From: a bacterium
GTDB lineage: Bacteria > Planctomycetota > Planctomycetia > Planctomycetales > Planctomycetaceae
Reading direction: 5' to 3'
Length of the DNA: 64,000 nt
Assembly: GCA_016124895.1 (NCBI GenBank)
Contig: WGMU01000015.1
Location: 36,980 to 100,979, forward strand
Each line of letters begins with the position of its first letter. Position 1 is the stretch's first letter. Position numbers and translations under genes: made by a program. Below the pieces are notes generated by a model. That model searched no databases and was not told the DNA's origin. It was given only the letters and a program-made list of their open reading frames with translations. This document shows, piece by piece, positions 8,078-17,582 of this stretch.

Positions 8078-10513
8078 TCAATGCTTGAACACAAACTCCG
8101 GTGTGTTGAGCATCGCCCAGAGCAGGTCCTGGACGGCGGTGCGGCGGGTGTCTTTCTGGCTCGCGAGGAATTCGGTGGCGGCCTGGCGTTCGGGGTCGGT
8201 CGGGAAGCGGGCGAAGGCAGCCAGGTAGAGATCCTCGATAATCGCTTCGGTGGATTTGTCGCTGGCGGACAGACTGGCGGCGAGGCCTTTGTCGCTGGTG
8301 ACCTTGTCGTACAGACTTTGCGAATTCATCAGGTGCAGAGCCTGCACGATCGTTGTGTCGGGGAAGCGTTCGCACGGCGGATCCTGATTCGGATCCGGAC
8401 GCCCGAACGCGTCGAGGAACAGTGAATCGATGCGGTGTGACCAGAGCTGCCGGGCTGTCGAGCCGGGCGGCATGGCGTCGAACTTTTCCTCAATGCCCGT
8501 AATCTGCGACACGGAATCGAGCAGCACTTCCGCTCGCAGCCGTTCTCGATAGAACCGCGAGTAGTTGCGGCTGTCGACGACGTTGGTGTCGCTGGGCATG
8601 GAGCTGAGGCTGTAGACGTACGAATTCGCGATGCGGCGAATCAGGTGCTTCAGGTCGTAGCCGTTGTCGCGCAGGTCGACGGCCAGTGCTTCCAGCAGTT
8701 CCGGATTGGTAGCGGGGTTCGACGCTCGCAGATCATCGACGGGCTCGACCAGCCCGCGGCTCATTATGTCTTTCCAGATGCGGTTGGCGATGACCTGCCG
8801 AAACAGCGGGTTCCCGTCCGACGTGATCCACGCGGCCAGACTCTCGCGTGGATCCTCCTCATCAGCAATGACGGGAGGCTCGCCAGTCAGCGGCGTCGGG
8901 GACATCTCTTCGCCGGTCAGCGGATGCTTCACCGGTCGGCGTTTACCGACAAAGAGGTATTCTTCCGACCCGGAAATCGGTGCCGAGATGCCGGTTCCCT
9001 TGCGACCGAGGCGATCGAAGTAGGCGGCCAGTCCGTAAAACTCCTTCTGCCCCCAGGCTTCATTCGGGTGCTGGTGGCACTTCGCGCATTCGAGCCGGAT
9101 GCCCAGGAAGAGCTGGCTGACAATCGTCGTCAGCTCCTCGGGCTCGCGGCGGTCGCGGAACAGCACGACGGCTCCGTTGCGGAACGTGCTGCCGCGCGCG
9201 GTCAGCAGTTCGCGGACAAATTCGTCGTACGGCTTGTTCCGCCGGAAGGCTTCACGAATCCAGTTGTCGAAGCTGAGCGTCGATTTGATGCCCGCGCGGT
9301 ATGGATTTGGTCGCAGCAGGTCAGCCCACTTGTTCGACCAGTGATCGACGTACTCCGGGTTGTCGAGCAGTTCGTCAACGAGCCGCGTGCGCTTTGCAGG
9401 TGATTCGTCTTTGAGGAATGTGCGAGCTTCCTCAACTGTCGGCACGCGGCCAATGATGTCGACATAGACTCGCCGCAGGAATTCGCTGTCAGGGGCTGGC
9501 TGCGAGGGAGTCAGTCGCAGACGCTGGAGCTTCTTCCAGACCAGATCGTCGATGAAATTGGTCCGCGGCAGATCCGCATACACCGAGTCGGGTACTTCTG
9601 CGGCCAGTGGTACCGAAATCGTCGCAACGGCGATCCGGCCCAGATATCGCGCCATGATGGCAGCTTCGCCGGTGACGTTGGTCGTCTCGACCAGACCATC
9701 TTCGTTGACGCCCGCGATCGCACCTTCGTTTGACTGGTACGCTGTGAATGACGTCACGTCGCGCGTTGAACCGTCTGAGTAATGCGCTGTCACGATCAGT
9801 TGCTGCTGCGACTCGAAGTTCAGGATTCGATCGACGGGCGCGACCGTCACATTGACCAGCTTTGGAGCGTCGTCGGCGCGGCGCGGCATGCCGTCCTGAA
9901 TCCAGCGGAGCAGTACGGTGTAGCCGGCGTCACCTTTTTCCAGCCGCAGCCCGCCACCGTGAGGAACGTCACCGATTGGCTTTCGCAGAAGCAGGCTGCG
10001 TTCCGGTGATGTTGGAAAGATGCGCCGCCCACGACTCTCACGCGACAGGGCACCGAAGTCGTACTCAGGATCAAAGCCAAACAGCGACAGCTTGAAACCG
10101 CCCTGTCCGCGCGCCTTGCCATGACACGGTCCCGAGTTGCAGCCGCCGTCGGTCAGCACGGGAATGATGTCGTTCTCGAAGTCGAGTGCCCGAGTCTGAC
10201 CGGCCTGCGACACCGTCACGAGAACGGTCGTTTCGCCGTGCTGCGTCTGGATCCGAATCTGTGTCTCGCCATCACCGACTGGCGTGACGATCCCGGCGGC
10301 GCTGACCTTCGCGACGGCTTCATTCCCACTGGTGTACTTCGCGAGACGCGTCAGATCGACATCGCGGCCATCGGCCCGAGCGCTGACAACAAGCTGCTGC
10401 TGCGAATCTGCTCCATGCAACTGCACGCTCAACGGCAGTGTTTCGACGGCCGCTGCGTGGGAAGCGAGGAGTTGAAACGTCAGCGCGAACAAAGCAGGAA
10501 AGCAGATGCGCAT
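8078..10513 (-). CDS. DUF1549/DUF1553 protein with BIG2-like domains and CxxxxCHG motif
   Basis: Large secreted planctomycete protein (811 aa). Signal peptide to about residue 22; a BIG2-like domain about 25-105; a cytochrome-like 'CNSGPCHG' motif (C125, C130, H131); a second BIG2-like domain about 220-300; DUF1549 about 320-520 and DUF1553 about 560-790, including 'ECAKCHQHPNE' in the middle. These proteins are multiplied in planctomycetes and often paired with DUF1501 or DUF1552 proteins, as here; biochemical role unknown. The ECAKCH CxxCH fits covalent haem. It lies downstream of the DUF1552 gene with an 83-base gap that holds a hairpin repeat. Confidence 0.92.
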   Translation of the reverse strand: MRICFPALFALTFQLLASHAAAVETLPLSVQLHGADSQQQLVVSARADGRDVDLTRLAKYTSGNEAVAKVSAAGIVTPVGDGETQIRIQTQHGETTVLVTVSQAGQTRALDFENDIIPVLTDGGCNSGPCHGKARGQGGFKLSLFGFDPEYDFGALSRESRGRRIFPTSPERSLLLRKPIGDVPHGGGLRLEKGDAGYTVLLRWIQDGMPRRADDAPKLVNVTVAPVDRILNFESQQQLIVTAHYSDGSTRDVTSFTAYQSNEGAIAGVNEDGLVETTNVTGEAAIMARYLGRIAVATISVPLAAEVPDSVYADLPRTNFIDDLVWKKLQRLRLTPSQPAPDSEFLRRVYVDIIGRVPTVEEARTFLKDESPAKRTRLVDELLDNPEYVDHWSNKWADLLRPNPYRAGIKSTLSFDNWIREAFRRNKPYDEFVRELLTARGSTFRNGAVVLFRDRREPEELTTIVSQLFLGIRLECAKCHQHPNEAWGQKEFYGLAAYFDRLGRKGTGISAPISGSEEYLFVGKRRPVKHPLTGEEMSPTPLTGEPPVIADEEDPRESLAAWITSDGNPLFRQVIANRIWKDIMSRGLVEPVDDLRASNPATNPELLEALAVDLRDNGYDLKHLIRRIANSYVYSLSSMPSDTNVVDSRNYSRFYRERLRAEVLLDSVSQITGIEEKFDAMPPGSTARQLWSHRIDSLFLDAFGRPDPNQDPPCERFPDTTIVQALHLMNSQSLYDKVTSDKGLAASLSASDKSTEAIIEDLYLAAFARFPTDPERQAATEFLASQKDTRRTAVQDLLWAMLNTPEFVFKH

Positions 10514-10530
10514 ATTCGTTGCTCAAAATA

Positions 10531-10595
10531 TGTAGAGTGCGTCTTGACGCACCAGGGCCATGCATTCGGTATGGTGCGTCGAGACGCACCCTACA
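10531..10595. repeat. Palindromic repeat between DUF1552 and DUF1549 genes
   Basis: Two 24-base arms (10531-10554 and 10572-10595) pair with two mismatches around a 17-base loop; each arm is itself nearly palindromic (GTGCGTC-2-GACGCAC). Such 'GGTGCGTCnnGACGCACC' elements recur in planctomycete genomes as far as I recall. It sits inside a presumed operon and may attenuate the downstream gene. Confidence 0.75.
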
Positions 10596-10596
10596 A

Positions 10597-11901
10597 CTAC
10601 AGCTCGATGGTTCCCGTGCTGGCTCCGTTCATACTGTCGAGTTCCAGATCCATGCGCTGGCCGAGCGTCAGCAGCAGATTGGCGAGCGGCGTGTGTTCTT
10701 TGCAGACGATGTGGCGGCCCGTGTCGAGGCGGCCCTGACCTCGGCCGGCGAGCACGATCGGCAGGTTCTCGCGCACGTGGCCATTGCCGTCCTTCATGCC
10801 CGAGCCGTACATCACGATTGTGTTGTCAAGCAGGCTTCCGGAACCTTCGTCGATGCTCTTCATCCGCTGCAGCATTCCCGAGAACATCTCGATGTACCAG
10901 CGACTGACCGTTGTGTATTCCGCGACCGCGGAATCCTGATTCTTGTGGTGCGACATGCCGTGATGATCGCTCGTCACGCCGTCCAGAAAACTGAAGCTCT
11001 GGCGGCTGAAGCCATGGGCGGTCATCAGCGTACCGACACGCGTTGTGTCTGTCTGGAAGGCGAGCACCATCAGGTCGATCATCAACTGCAGATGCTTGTC
11101 GCGTTCGGCGGGAATGCCATCTGCCGGGCGAGTCAGTTCGGGCTGAGTCGGTGGCACCCACGATTTCTTTGGCGGATTGAGCGTCCGGTCGATGCGTTCT
11201 TCGACTGAGCGAACGCTCGCGAGGTACTCGTCGATCTTGTGACGATCGAGCGAGCTGACCTGACTCTTCAGCGAGCGGGCGTCTTCGAGAACGAGGTCCA
11301 CAACGCTTTTGCGGTCGAGGTTGCGGCGGCGGGCTTCGGGGCTCGTCTGACTGCGGAACATCCGGTCGAACGCGACGCGCGGATTGATTTCCGGATTCAC
11401 GCGCGTCGAGGCCGAGTGCCACGACACAGTATTCGCGAACGAGATCGGGTTGTTACCGGCTGCGCCCTGTCGAGGTGGCTCGGTCCCCAGCACGACAAAT
11501 GGAAGCTGCGTTTCACCGCCGACTTTGCGGGCCAGCATCTGATCGAGCGACGGGGCATTCGTCATACCGTCCATAGCCGAGCCGGTCAGGAACGAACCGG
11601 TCATCTGGACGTGACCCTGCGTGCCGACATTGTCCAGTTGCGAGACGACGACGATGTCATCCTTGACCGGAGCGAGCGGTTCCAGAATGGTCGACAGTGA
11701 GAAATCGCGGCCGACGCCGCTGACGTCCCATTCTTTCGGGTAAACACCGTTTGGCTGGAACACGGCCAGGAAACGCAGTGGTGGACCACCGGGCGATGCA
11801 GCGTTCGCCGTCTGCTGCACGGACTCCAGCCACGGCAGCGCCAGTGACACACCCAGACCTCGCAACATGGTTCGGCGGGAAACCTGCCAGTTGTTCGCCA
11901 T
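10597..11901 (-). CDS. DUF1552 domain protein with twin-arginine leader
   Basis: 434 residues from the ATG at 11901 (AAGGA upstream); a longer in-frame extension to 12345 lies antisense to the FKBP gene and is dismissed. N-terminus has a twin-arginine motif (SRRTMLRGLG), hydrophobic core and AxA-like cut site, so it is probably exported folded. The rest matches the DUF1552 family, a relative of the DUF1501/alkaline phosphatase-like set: 'FLAVFQPNGVYPKEW', 'SDHHGMSHHKNQ', 'MYGSGMKDGNGH'. Usually encoded beside a DUF1549/1553 protein, as here. The function of the pair is unknown; an exported enzyme acting with the c-type partner is a reasonable guess. Confidence 0.9.
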   Translation of the reverse strand: MANNWQVSRRTMLRGLGVSLALPWLESVQQTANAASPGGPPLRFLAVFQPNGVYPKEWDVSGVGRDFSLSTILEPLAPVKDDIVVVSQLDNVGTQGHVQMTGSFLTGSAMDGMTNAPSLDQMLARKVGGETQLPFVVLGTEPPRQGAAGNNPISFANTVSWHSASTRVNPEINPRVAFDRMFRSQTSPEARRRNLDRKSVVDLVLEDARSLKSQVSSLDRHKIDEYLASVRSVEERIDRTLNPPKKSWVPPTQPELTRPADGIPAERDKHLQLMIDLMVLAFQTDTTRVGTLMTAHGFSRQSFSFLDGVTSDHHGMSHHKNQDSAVAEYTTVSRWYIEMFSGMLQRMKSIDEGSGSLLDNTIVMYGSGMKDGNGHVRENLPIVLAGRGQGRLDTGRHIVCKEHTPLANLLLTLGQRMDLELDSMNGASTGTIEL

Positions 11902-12118
11902 GAATTCTGTCCTTCGAGATTGATCGCGCAGGGCATTTTCGATGAGAAATCGAGCCACAAACGATACCCGGATTCGACGGCCGGGGCCACGCGGAGACCG
12001 GCGGCCTGCCACTGAAGCTCCGTGGCAGGGTTCGACAGGAGAGTCATCGCCCGCTACCGTCCCGCCTCTTGAAAGTGGTCCGGGAACTCTTCCCGTCCGT
12101 GTTTTATGGAGCTGTTCG

Positions 12119-12619
12119 ATGTCTGCATTACTGCCACGCCTGAGCGCTGGTCTCGTTCTTGCCGGTTTGACGGCTGGCTGTGTGCTGGAACCAGCCGAAA
12201 GCCCTCCGGTCCAGACAGCAGCGCGTCCAAAAGCCGAACCGACGCAGACAGAACCTGGTCCGACTGACCCCGACGCTCCCGAGGGGTTCCTGACAACCTC
12301 GTCCGGGTTGAAGTATCGCATTCTCCGGAAGTCTGATGGCCGCAAGCCGACGGCGGCAGATACCGTCCTGTGTCATTACAAGGGCACACTGGATGACGGG
12401 ACGGTGTTTGACAGTTCATACGATCGCGGCAAGCCGATTGATTTCCCGCTGAACGGCGTCATTCGGGGCTGGACGGAAGGTCTGCAACTGATCGGCGAAG
12501 GCGGCATGATCGAGCTGGAGATTCCGGGCAACCTCGGCTACGGCCTGCGAGGAAGTCCGCCGACAATTCCGCCGAATGCGACGCTGCACTTCATTGTCGA
12601 ACTGAAGCAGATTCTCTGA
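12119..12619 (+). CDS. FKBP-type peptidyl-prolyl isomerase lipoprotein
   Basis: 166 residues from the ATG at 12119 (GGAG eight bases upstream). Leader ends in a lipobox LTAGC, followed by a Pro/Thr-rich linker. The FKBP domain covers about residues 60-166: 'TTSSGLKYRILRKSDG', 'VLCHYKGTLDDGTVFDSSY', 'VIRGWTEGLQLIGEGG', 'IPGNLGYG', 'NATLHFIVELKQI'. Aromatic and Asp residues of the active pocket (Y, F, D in 'GTVFDSSYDRG', W in 'RGWTEGLQ') are present. Catalyses cis-trans isomerisation of prolyl bonds, here in the envelope. It is divergent from the DUF1552 gene and not obviously linked with the pilus genes that follow. Confidence 0.94.
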   Translation: MSALLPRLSAGLVLAGLTAGCVLEPAESPPVQTAARPKAEPTQTEPGPTDPDAPEGFLTTSSGLKYRILRKSDGRKPTAADTVLCHYKGTLDDGTVFDSSYDRGKPIDFPLNGVIRGWTEGLQLIGEGGMIELEIPGNLGYGLRGSPPTIPPNATLHFIVELKQIL

Positions 12620-13110
12620 GGAACACGCCGGAACTCTCTTCCGCAACGTGGCTCCGCAGACAGTGCGGAGAATTCTGGCATGGCTGGCGTCCTGACAGGT
12701 GGAGTGAAACTCGCAGAGAGTTTCGGTCCAGTCTGCCAGAAGTCGTGATCACTTTCGCTGCTGAAGGTGAACCTGGAAAATGTTCGATCGCGAGCCACGC
12801 TGAATCAGGAAACCTGCTCGGACACGTTCCTGTGACTCCGGAGTTACGTGATCGTCACGGCGAGGCGGCAGTTCCTGCGCCGTGCGACTGCTGCAGTCGA
12901 TACGGCTGGTCCTGCTGACGTCAGTGACGTTGCCATTTCGCCACGTGGTCGCTGCGAAAGTGCCCCGAAAGCGGGCGAATCACCGCACACGCCGGAAAAA
13001 CGCGACCTATGGTTGGTCAGTGTTTCGACCGGACCGTCAGGCTTCCCGCTGAAGATCGGTCCGGCGTTGAGCCCCCCCTCACTGATCTGCTGACAAAGGT
13101 GGCACTCGAA
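12620..13110. other. Intergenic region with a diverged ~85-base repeat
   Basis: No gene seen. Near 12700-12785 there is sequence related to repeats at 57551 and 59021, with a small hairpin GAAACTC-GCAGA-GAGTTTC at 12716-12734. Reading frames continuing upstream of the prepilin peptidase start lack coding character. Confidence 0.45.
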
Positions 13111-13680
13111 ATGGAATGGCACGCTCTGCTTGAGAACTGGGAAGTCAAGCTGGTTGCTTTGACGCTGATTCTGGCAGCCTGGATTGATGGCAAGGAACTG
13201 AAAGTTCCCAACTGGATTACTTACCCGATGGCCCTGACCGGCCTGCTGTGGCACAGTTACTCCGGTGGAATGGGCAACTGGGCCGACAGTGGTTTTCAGG
13301 GTTCGCTGGCTGGTATGGGCATGGGCCTGGCCTGTCTGCTGCCGATCTACGCGGTCGGCGGCATGGGAGCCGGCGACGTCAAGCTGATGGCCGGCATGGG
13401 TGCCTGGCTGGCGAACTGGCAGACGACGGGCGAAGCCTTTGTTGTTTCGGTTTTCGTCGGAGCGGTGATGGCGATCGTCATGGTCTGGCGGAGCGGAAAG
13501 TTCCACGAGCATCTGGCGAACTCGTTCGTCATCGCCAACGAATGGCTGACGGTCCGGAATCCTCGCGAACTCTCCCGGATTGCCGCCGAGCGGAAGCCAA
13601 CCATGCACCTGCTGCCGTACGGCATTCCGATCTGCATCGGCTCGATTGCTTACTTCCTCTACCAGGGAACGCTGCTGTAA
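13111..13680 (+). CDS. cpaA: Prepilin peptidase, A24 family (CpaA/TadV-like)
   Basis: Inner-membrane aspartic peptidase that cleaves the leader of Flp-type prepilins. 189 residues from the ATG at 13111, which has AAAGGTGG upstream; the in-frame stretch before it is not protein-like. Catalytic aspartates are D26 in 'AWIDGKELKVPNW' and D89 in the GxGD-type motif 'GMGAGDVKLMAGMGAWL'. About six hydrophobic segments; a hydrophilic region near residues 130-165. It lacks the N-terminal methylase domain of PilD, as expected for TadV/CpaA. It heads the partial Tad cluster, 291 bases before cpaB. Confidence 0.92.
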   Translation: MEWHALLENWEVKLVALTLILAAWIDGKELKVPNWITYPMALTGLLWHSYSGGMGNWADSGFQGSLAGMGMGLACLLPIYAVGGMGAGDVKLMAGMGAWLANWQTTGEAFVVSVFVGAVMAIVMVWRSGKFHEHLANSFVIANEWLTVRNPRELSRIAAERKPTMHLLPYGIPICIGSIAYFLYQGTLL

Positions 13681-13971
13681 GCCGACACGAACTCGAACGA
13701 AAACCGATGGACGGGCGTGTCAATCGGAGCTGAACAGGTCGGGCCAGCCTGAAAGCTGGTCCGGCCTGCTTCCGTGAACTGCCCGTCGCGGGAGGCGATT
13801 GCCTCTGAAACTTGAAGAAATCTGTCCGGTGTTCGGGATTTCCCGCACGATGGCGGAAGCTGGTCACCGGGTCGCCGGAATCGGCATGTGCGTTTCAACC
13901 GGTACGGTCGTTAAAGGCTGAAGAGTTTACCAGGCCGTTGCCGACATTCTGATTGATGAAGGCTCGTTGTC

Positions 13972-15075
13972 ATGAGACTGAAATCGATGCTGCTGCTGGC
14001 CGTGGCCAGCGGTTGTGGCCTGGTGGCGATGTTCCTGTTCCAGCAGGTGTCGTCCAACAACAACCTCGAAGCTTCAGAGGAGAAGATCGAAGTCCTCGTA
14101 GCCACCGCGGAGATCACTCCGGGGCAGCCGCTGGACGCGACCAACTCCGAGTTCCGGGAGTATCCGATTTCCGTCGTTCCTCAGAACGCAGTGACTCTGC
14201 CGGAAGAGTACGAAGGTCTGGCGATCAAGTCGCGAGCCTTCCCCGGTGACTTCGTGACACTCGACAAACTGACCAAAGACAAAGCCGCGTCGTCTGCCAT
14301 TCCCAAAGGGATGACGGTGATTGCGATTAACGTGGACTCGGCCATGCTCAGCGGCGGCCTGCTGCTGCCGGGCGACAAGGTCGACGTCATGGTGACTTAT
14401 ACAATGCGGACTTCGATGGGAGCCGGGACGGTCATCAAGACCGTGCTGGAATTCGTGGAAGTCTTCTCAACCGGCAAGATGCGGGAGATTGACGGAGCGT
14501 CTTCGGACACAAAGGTGAAAACCATTTCGCTGCTTGTGACTCCGCAGCAGGCCTCGCTGGTCAAGCTCGCGGAAAAGATCGGCGATCTGCACCTGTCGAT
14601 GCGGTCGAAGGACGATTCGGAACCGCGGACCACTGAAGAGGAACGTTTCGACCCGCAGGCGTTCACCGACTTCGACACCGGCAGAGAAAGCGAAGACGAA
14701 AGCGGCGAAGGAGCGCAGAACAAAAACAGTTCGGACGACGATCTCGACAGTTTTCTGGACGGTGCCATGCAGCCCGGCCAGCCGAATGGGTCAGCCACAG
14801 CGGCGACAAATCCGGTTGTTCCCACGGCTCCACCGGTACCGACCACCTGGACCATCCAGATCTACTCCGGCGATGAATTGCGAGTGGAAGAAGTGCCGTT
14901 GCCTCAGCCTGAGACACCGGCCATTGATCAGAGTCAACCGGACGCTGATCAGAAAACGGGGAATCCGATTCTCGACGGAATCAAGAGCCTCTTCGGAGGT
15001 CAGAACAGAACGACCACTTTGCCGGCATCCGCGTCGGCGGGTCAGGAGACACAGGCAGTTCCGGCTTCCAATTGA
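13972..15075 (+). CDS. cpaB: Flp pilus assembly protein CpaB/RcpC
   Basis: 367 residues. N-terminal membrane helix (about 5-22), then an SAF domain ('EVLVATAEITPGQPLDATN', 'VAVVPQ'-like), then the RcpC/CpaB domain ('MTVIAINVDSAMLSGGLLLPGDKVDVMVTY', read in parts). In other species this protein helps stabilise the secretin channel and binds peptidoglycan. The C-terminal 150 residues are rich in Asp, Glu, Pro and Gln and look disordered, longer than usual. The next gene is the secretin, as expected for a Tad/Flp locus. ATG at 13972 with GAAGG upstream. Confidence 0.92.
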   Translation: MRLKSMLLLAVASGCGLVAMFLFQQVSSNNNLEASEEKIEVLVATAEITPGQPLDATNSEFREYPISVVPQNAVTLPEEYEGLAIKSRAFPGDFVTLDKLTKDKAASSAIPKGMTVIAINVDSAMLSGGLLLPGDKVDVMVTYTMRTSMGAGTVIKTVLEFVEVFSTGKMREIDGASSDTKVKTISLLVTPQQASLVKLAEKIGDLHLSMRSKDDSEPRTTEEERFDPQAFTDFDTGRESEDESGEGAQNKNSSDDDLDSFLDGAMQPGQPNGSATAATNPVVPTAPPVPTTWTIQIYSGDELRVEEVPLPQPETPAIDQSQPDADQKTGNPILDGIKSLFGGQNRTTTLPASASAGQETQAVPASN

Positions 15076-15266
15076 AGTCGGCTGCCGGCAGGCATGACGA
15101 TTGAGAGTCGCGCGGGCGTTCGCGTGGTACTCGGAAAATGGCACATCGACCGGCTGACGATGCGGGAGGCATCGCGCGGCCGGTTTCGTGCGTAACGCTG
15201 AGTGAGCACTGATGCCGCTCAGGGGGGAACCGAAGTCCGACGGGCTACGGAAAACGAGGTGCATGG

Positions 15267-17468
15267 ATGCTGACTCGAACGAATTCTGCTGTCCGCAGCA
15301 AAGCCGGATCACACCGCCGCGTGCGCGATGCTCAGTCTGGCCGGACGGCTCGCGGAAATCGCTTGAGCCGAATGCTGGCGGCGCTGTCCGCCGTTGCGAT
15401 CTGCTTTTCTCAAATGGCCCCGCCGTCGCCGGCTCAGGATCCGTCGGCCGGAGTGTCGACGGCTCCGCCCGCGCCCGCCGCTGCTCAGGCGAAGGCCGAC
15501 GATCGCACGGTCATTACGGACGCGATCTTTTACGTGACCGGCCGCCGCAGCAATGTCGAGGTGACCGAGAACCTCTCGAAAGTCATCGAGCTGAGCGATG
15601 CGCGAATCACCAAAGTTGACGGTTTTGATCCGACGGTCATCGACGTCAAGGCGTTGACCCCGAACCGTATTCGGGTCCAGGCACTGATTCAGGGAGTGAC
15701 GACGCTTGTTCTGACAGACGTCAACGACAAGTCGTACGTGATCGAAGTGTTCGTCAAGGGCGACACGCGGCATCTGCAGGCGGTCATCGATAACCGCTTC
15801 CCGGACTCAGCGATCGAGGCCTACAAGATTCAGGATTCCGTGGCGCTGACCGGCTGGGTCGCGCAGCCGGAGCACATTACGCAGATCGTTGAAATCGCCG
15901 AGCAGTTTTATCCGCGCGTCCTCAATCAGATGCGCGTTGGCGGTGTGCAGCAGGTGCAGCTCAAGGTCCGCATCATGGAAGTCCAGCGGTCGAAGATGCG
16001 GCGGATGGGTTTTGACTTTGTCGATATCGGCAATAACGGCTACTTCCGCAGCAACCCGGCGGAACTGTTTGCACTCGACAGCGTCACGGCGTCGGGAGGC
16101 AACCTCGGAGCCACTCTGGCGAATTCATCGATCAGTGCTGCATCGACGGCGTTTGGACTGGTCTCGGACAAGAATGTCCTGTTTGGTTTCTTTGACGCGC
16201 TGCGTCGTGAGGAGCTGTTGAAGATTCTGGCCGAACCGGTTCTCGTCACAACGAACGGACGTCCTGCGTCGATGCTCTCCGGCGGTGAGTTTCCCGTGCT
16301 GGTTCCGCAGTCATTGGGTGTTGTCAGCATCGAGTGGCGAGATTTCGGCATTCGCATGGAAGCCGTGCCGATCATCCTCGGTGACGGTCGTGTGCGACTC
16401 GAAGTGATGCCGGAAGTCAGTGAGCGGGACTTCTCGAATTCCGTCTCTGTCGGCGGCAACGTCGTCCCCGCACTGACAACTCGACGCGTCAACACGGAAG
16501 TCGAAATGCGCTTCGGTCAGACGCTGATGCTGACCGGACTGATCTCGACGCGGCAGACGGCACAGACATCGAAGATCCCCGTGCTCGGAGAACTGCCGTT
16601 TGTTGGCGCGGCGTTTCGCAAGACCTCGTACGAAGACGTCGAAACCGAACTGGTCATCACTCTGACGCCGGAACTGGTCGCACCGATGAAGCAGCAGCAG
16701 GTGCCGTATGGCGGGCCAGGTCAGTTCACAACCTTCCCCACCGATCGCGAACTGTTCCTCGACGGTTATCTTGAGGTGCCCAATTACGGAGATGCCTGCC
16801 TGTCCTGTGGTCGGCTGGGTACCTGCGGTCCGGACGGCTGCCTGACCAGTGCCGCGACCCCGCAGACGTTTACGTCACCGATTCAGGAGCAGACGATTCC
16901 CGCGGTCGCTCCAAAATCGGAAGCGGCCGAACAGGCGATCCCGGCTCCTGATCGAACGGCTGCCGCCGCAGCAGCATTGAGAGAAGCTCGACCGTCGAAC
17001 ATTCGAGTGGCCACCGAAACGCTGCCGATCGGACAGCGAACAGTGTCGCCGCCGAACGCTCCAGCCGGCACAGCACAGCAGGTCGGCTATCAGCAGCCGT
17101 CCGGTGCCCGTCAGACGGTCCTTCCAGCCGGTTCGCTTCAGAGCGATCCGACAGCTCAGAGCCAGCCAGTGATTCCGGGCCAGCCTGCCACTCAGATGCA
17201 GCCGGCCGCGCGATCCATCCCGGCGGCTCAAAGCCGCCCCGCCGATCCGCAAGAATCGACGCGCGTTTCGCCGGATCCCGCCACTTCGGCCATCCAGAAG
17301 CGTCGTCCGCCGGCCACCTGGAACCCGCTGAGCAAGAAGCCTCAGCCGAAGCCGCCGCGGACTGCAATCGGAGCATCCGGCAGGACCGGAACGGTCAGCC
17401 AATCCGGCAGTGCTGGACCGAGCCAAATCACAAATCGCTCCGCCCTGCCGGGCCTGATTGAGCCATAG
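15267..17468 (+). CDS. cpaC: Flp/Tad pilus secretin, CpaC/RcpA family
   Basis: Outer-membrane secretin for the Flp pilus (733 aa). Signal segment about residues 25-50; N-terminal pilus-formation domain ('NVEVTENLSKVIELSDARITKV'); BON/N1-like domain ('IEAYKIQDSVALTGWVAQPEHITQI', in parts); secretin core about residues 225-480 with 'ILAEPVLVTTNGRPASMLSGGEFP' and 'IPVLGELPFVGAAF' signatures. After the core lies a compact cysteine cluster (C511, C514, C520, C525) and a long Pro/Ala/Gln-rich tail of about 200 residues, unusual for RcpA. Located between cpaB and cpaE. Confidence 0.93.
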   Translation: MLTRTNSAVRSKAGSHRRVRDAQSGRTARGNRLSRMLAALSAVAICFSQMAPPSPAQDPSAGVSTAPPAPAAAQAKADDRTVITDAIFYVTGRRSNVEVTENLSKVIELSDARITKVDGFDPTVIDVKALTPNRIRVQALIQGVTTLVLTDVNDKSYVIEVFVKGDTRHLQAVIDNRFPDSAIEAYKIQDSVALTGWVAQPEHITQIVEIAEQFYPRVLNQMRVGGVQQVQLKVRIMEVQRSKMRRMGFDFVDIGNNGYFRSNPAELFALDSVTASGGNLGATLANSSISAASTAFGLVSDKNVLFGFFDALRREELLKILAEPVLVTTNGRPASMLSGGEFPVLVPQSLGVVSIEWRDFGIRMEAVPIILGDGRVRLEVMPEVSERDFSNSVSVGGNVVPALTTRRVNTEVEMRFGQTLMLTGLISTRQTAQTSKIPVLGELPFVGAAFRKTSYEDVETELVITLTPELVAPMKQQQVPYGGPGQFTTFPTDRELFLDGYLEVPNYGDACLSCGRLGTCGPDGCLTSAATPQTFTSPIQEQTIPAVAPKSEAAEQAIPAPDRTAAAAAALREARPSNIRVATETLPIGQRTVSPPNAPAGTAQQVGYQQPSGARQTVLPAGSLQSDPTAQSQPVIPGQPATQMQPAARSIPAAQSRPADPQESTRVSPDPATSAIQKRRPPATWNPLSKKPQPKPPRTAIGASGRTGTVSQSGSAGPSQITNRSALPGLIEP

Positions 17469-17582
17469 TCTGGCAGGAGACAGTCACCTCAATCCGCGCG
17501 GCTCGTCGCGCGATACGAGGTTCCTGCGTGCGATCGATTTCCCCCCTCTGCAATTCCGCTTTAAAGAACCGAAGCCACGACA

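Noticed and set aside
8070..8375. N-terminal extension of the small gene at 7758
   Set aside because: Overlaps the DUF1549/1553 gene in another frame and is Arg/Pro-rich; the ATG at 8069 has a ribosome site.
11902..12345. N-terminal extension of the DUF1552 gene
   Set aside because: Antisense to the FKBP gene and precedes a perfect twin-arginine leader at 11901.
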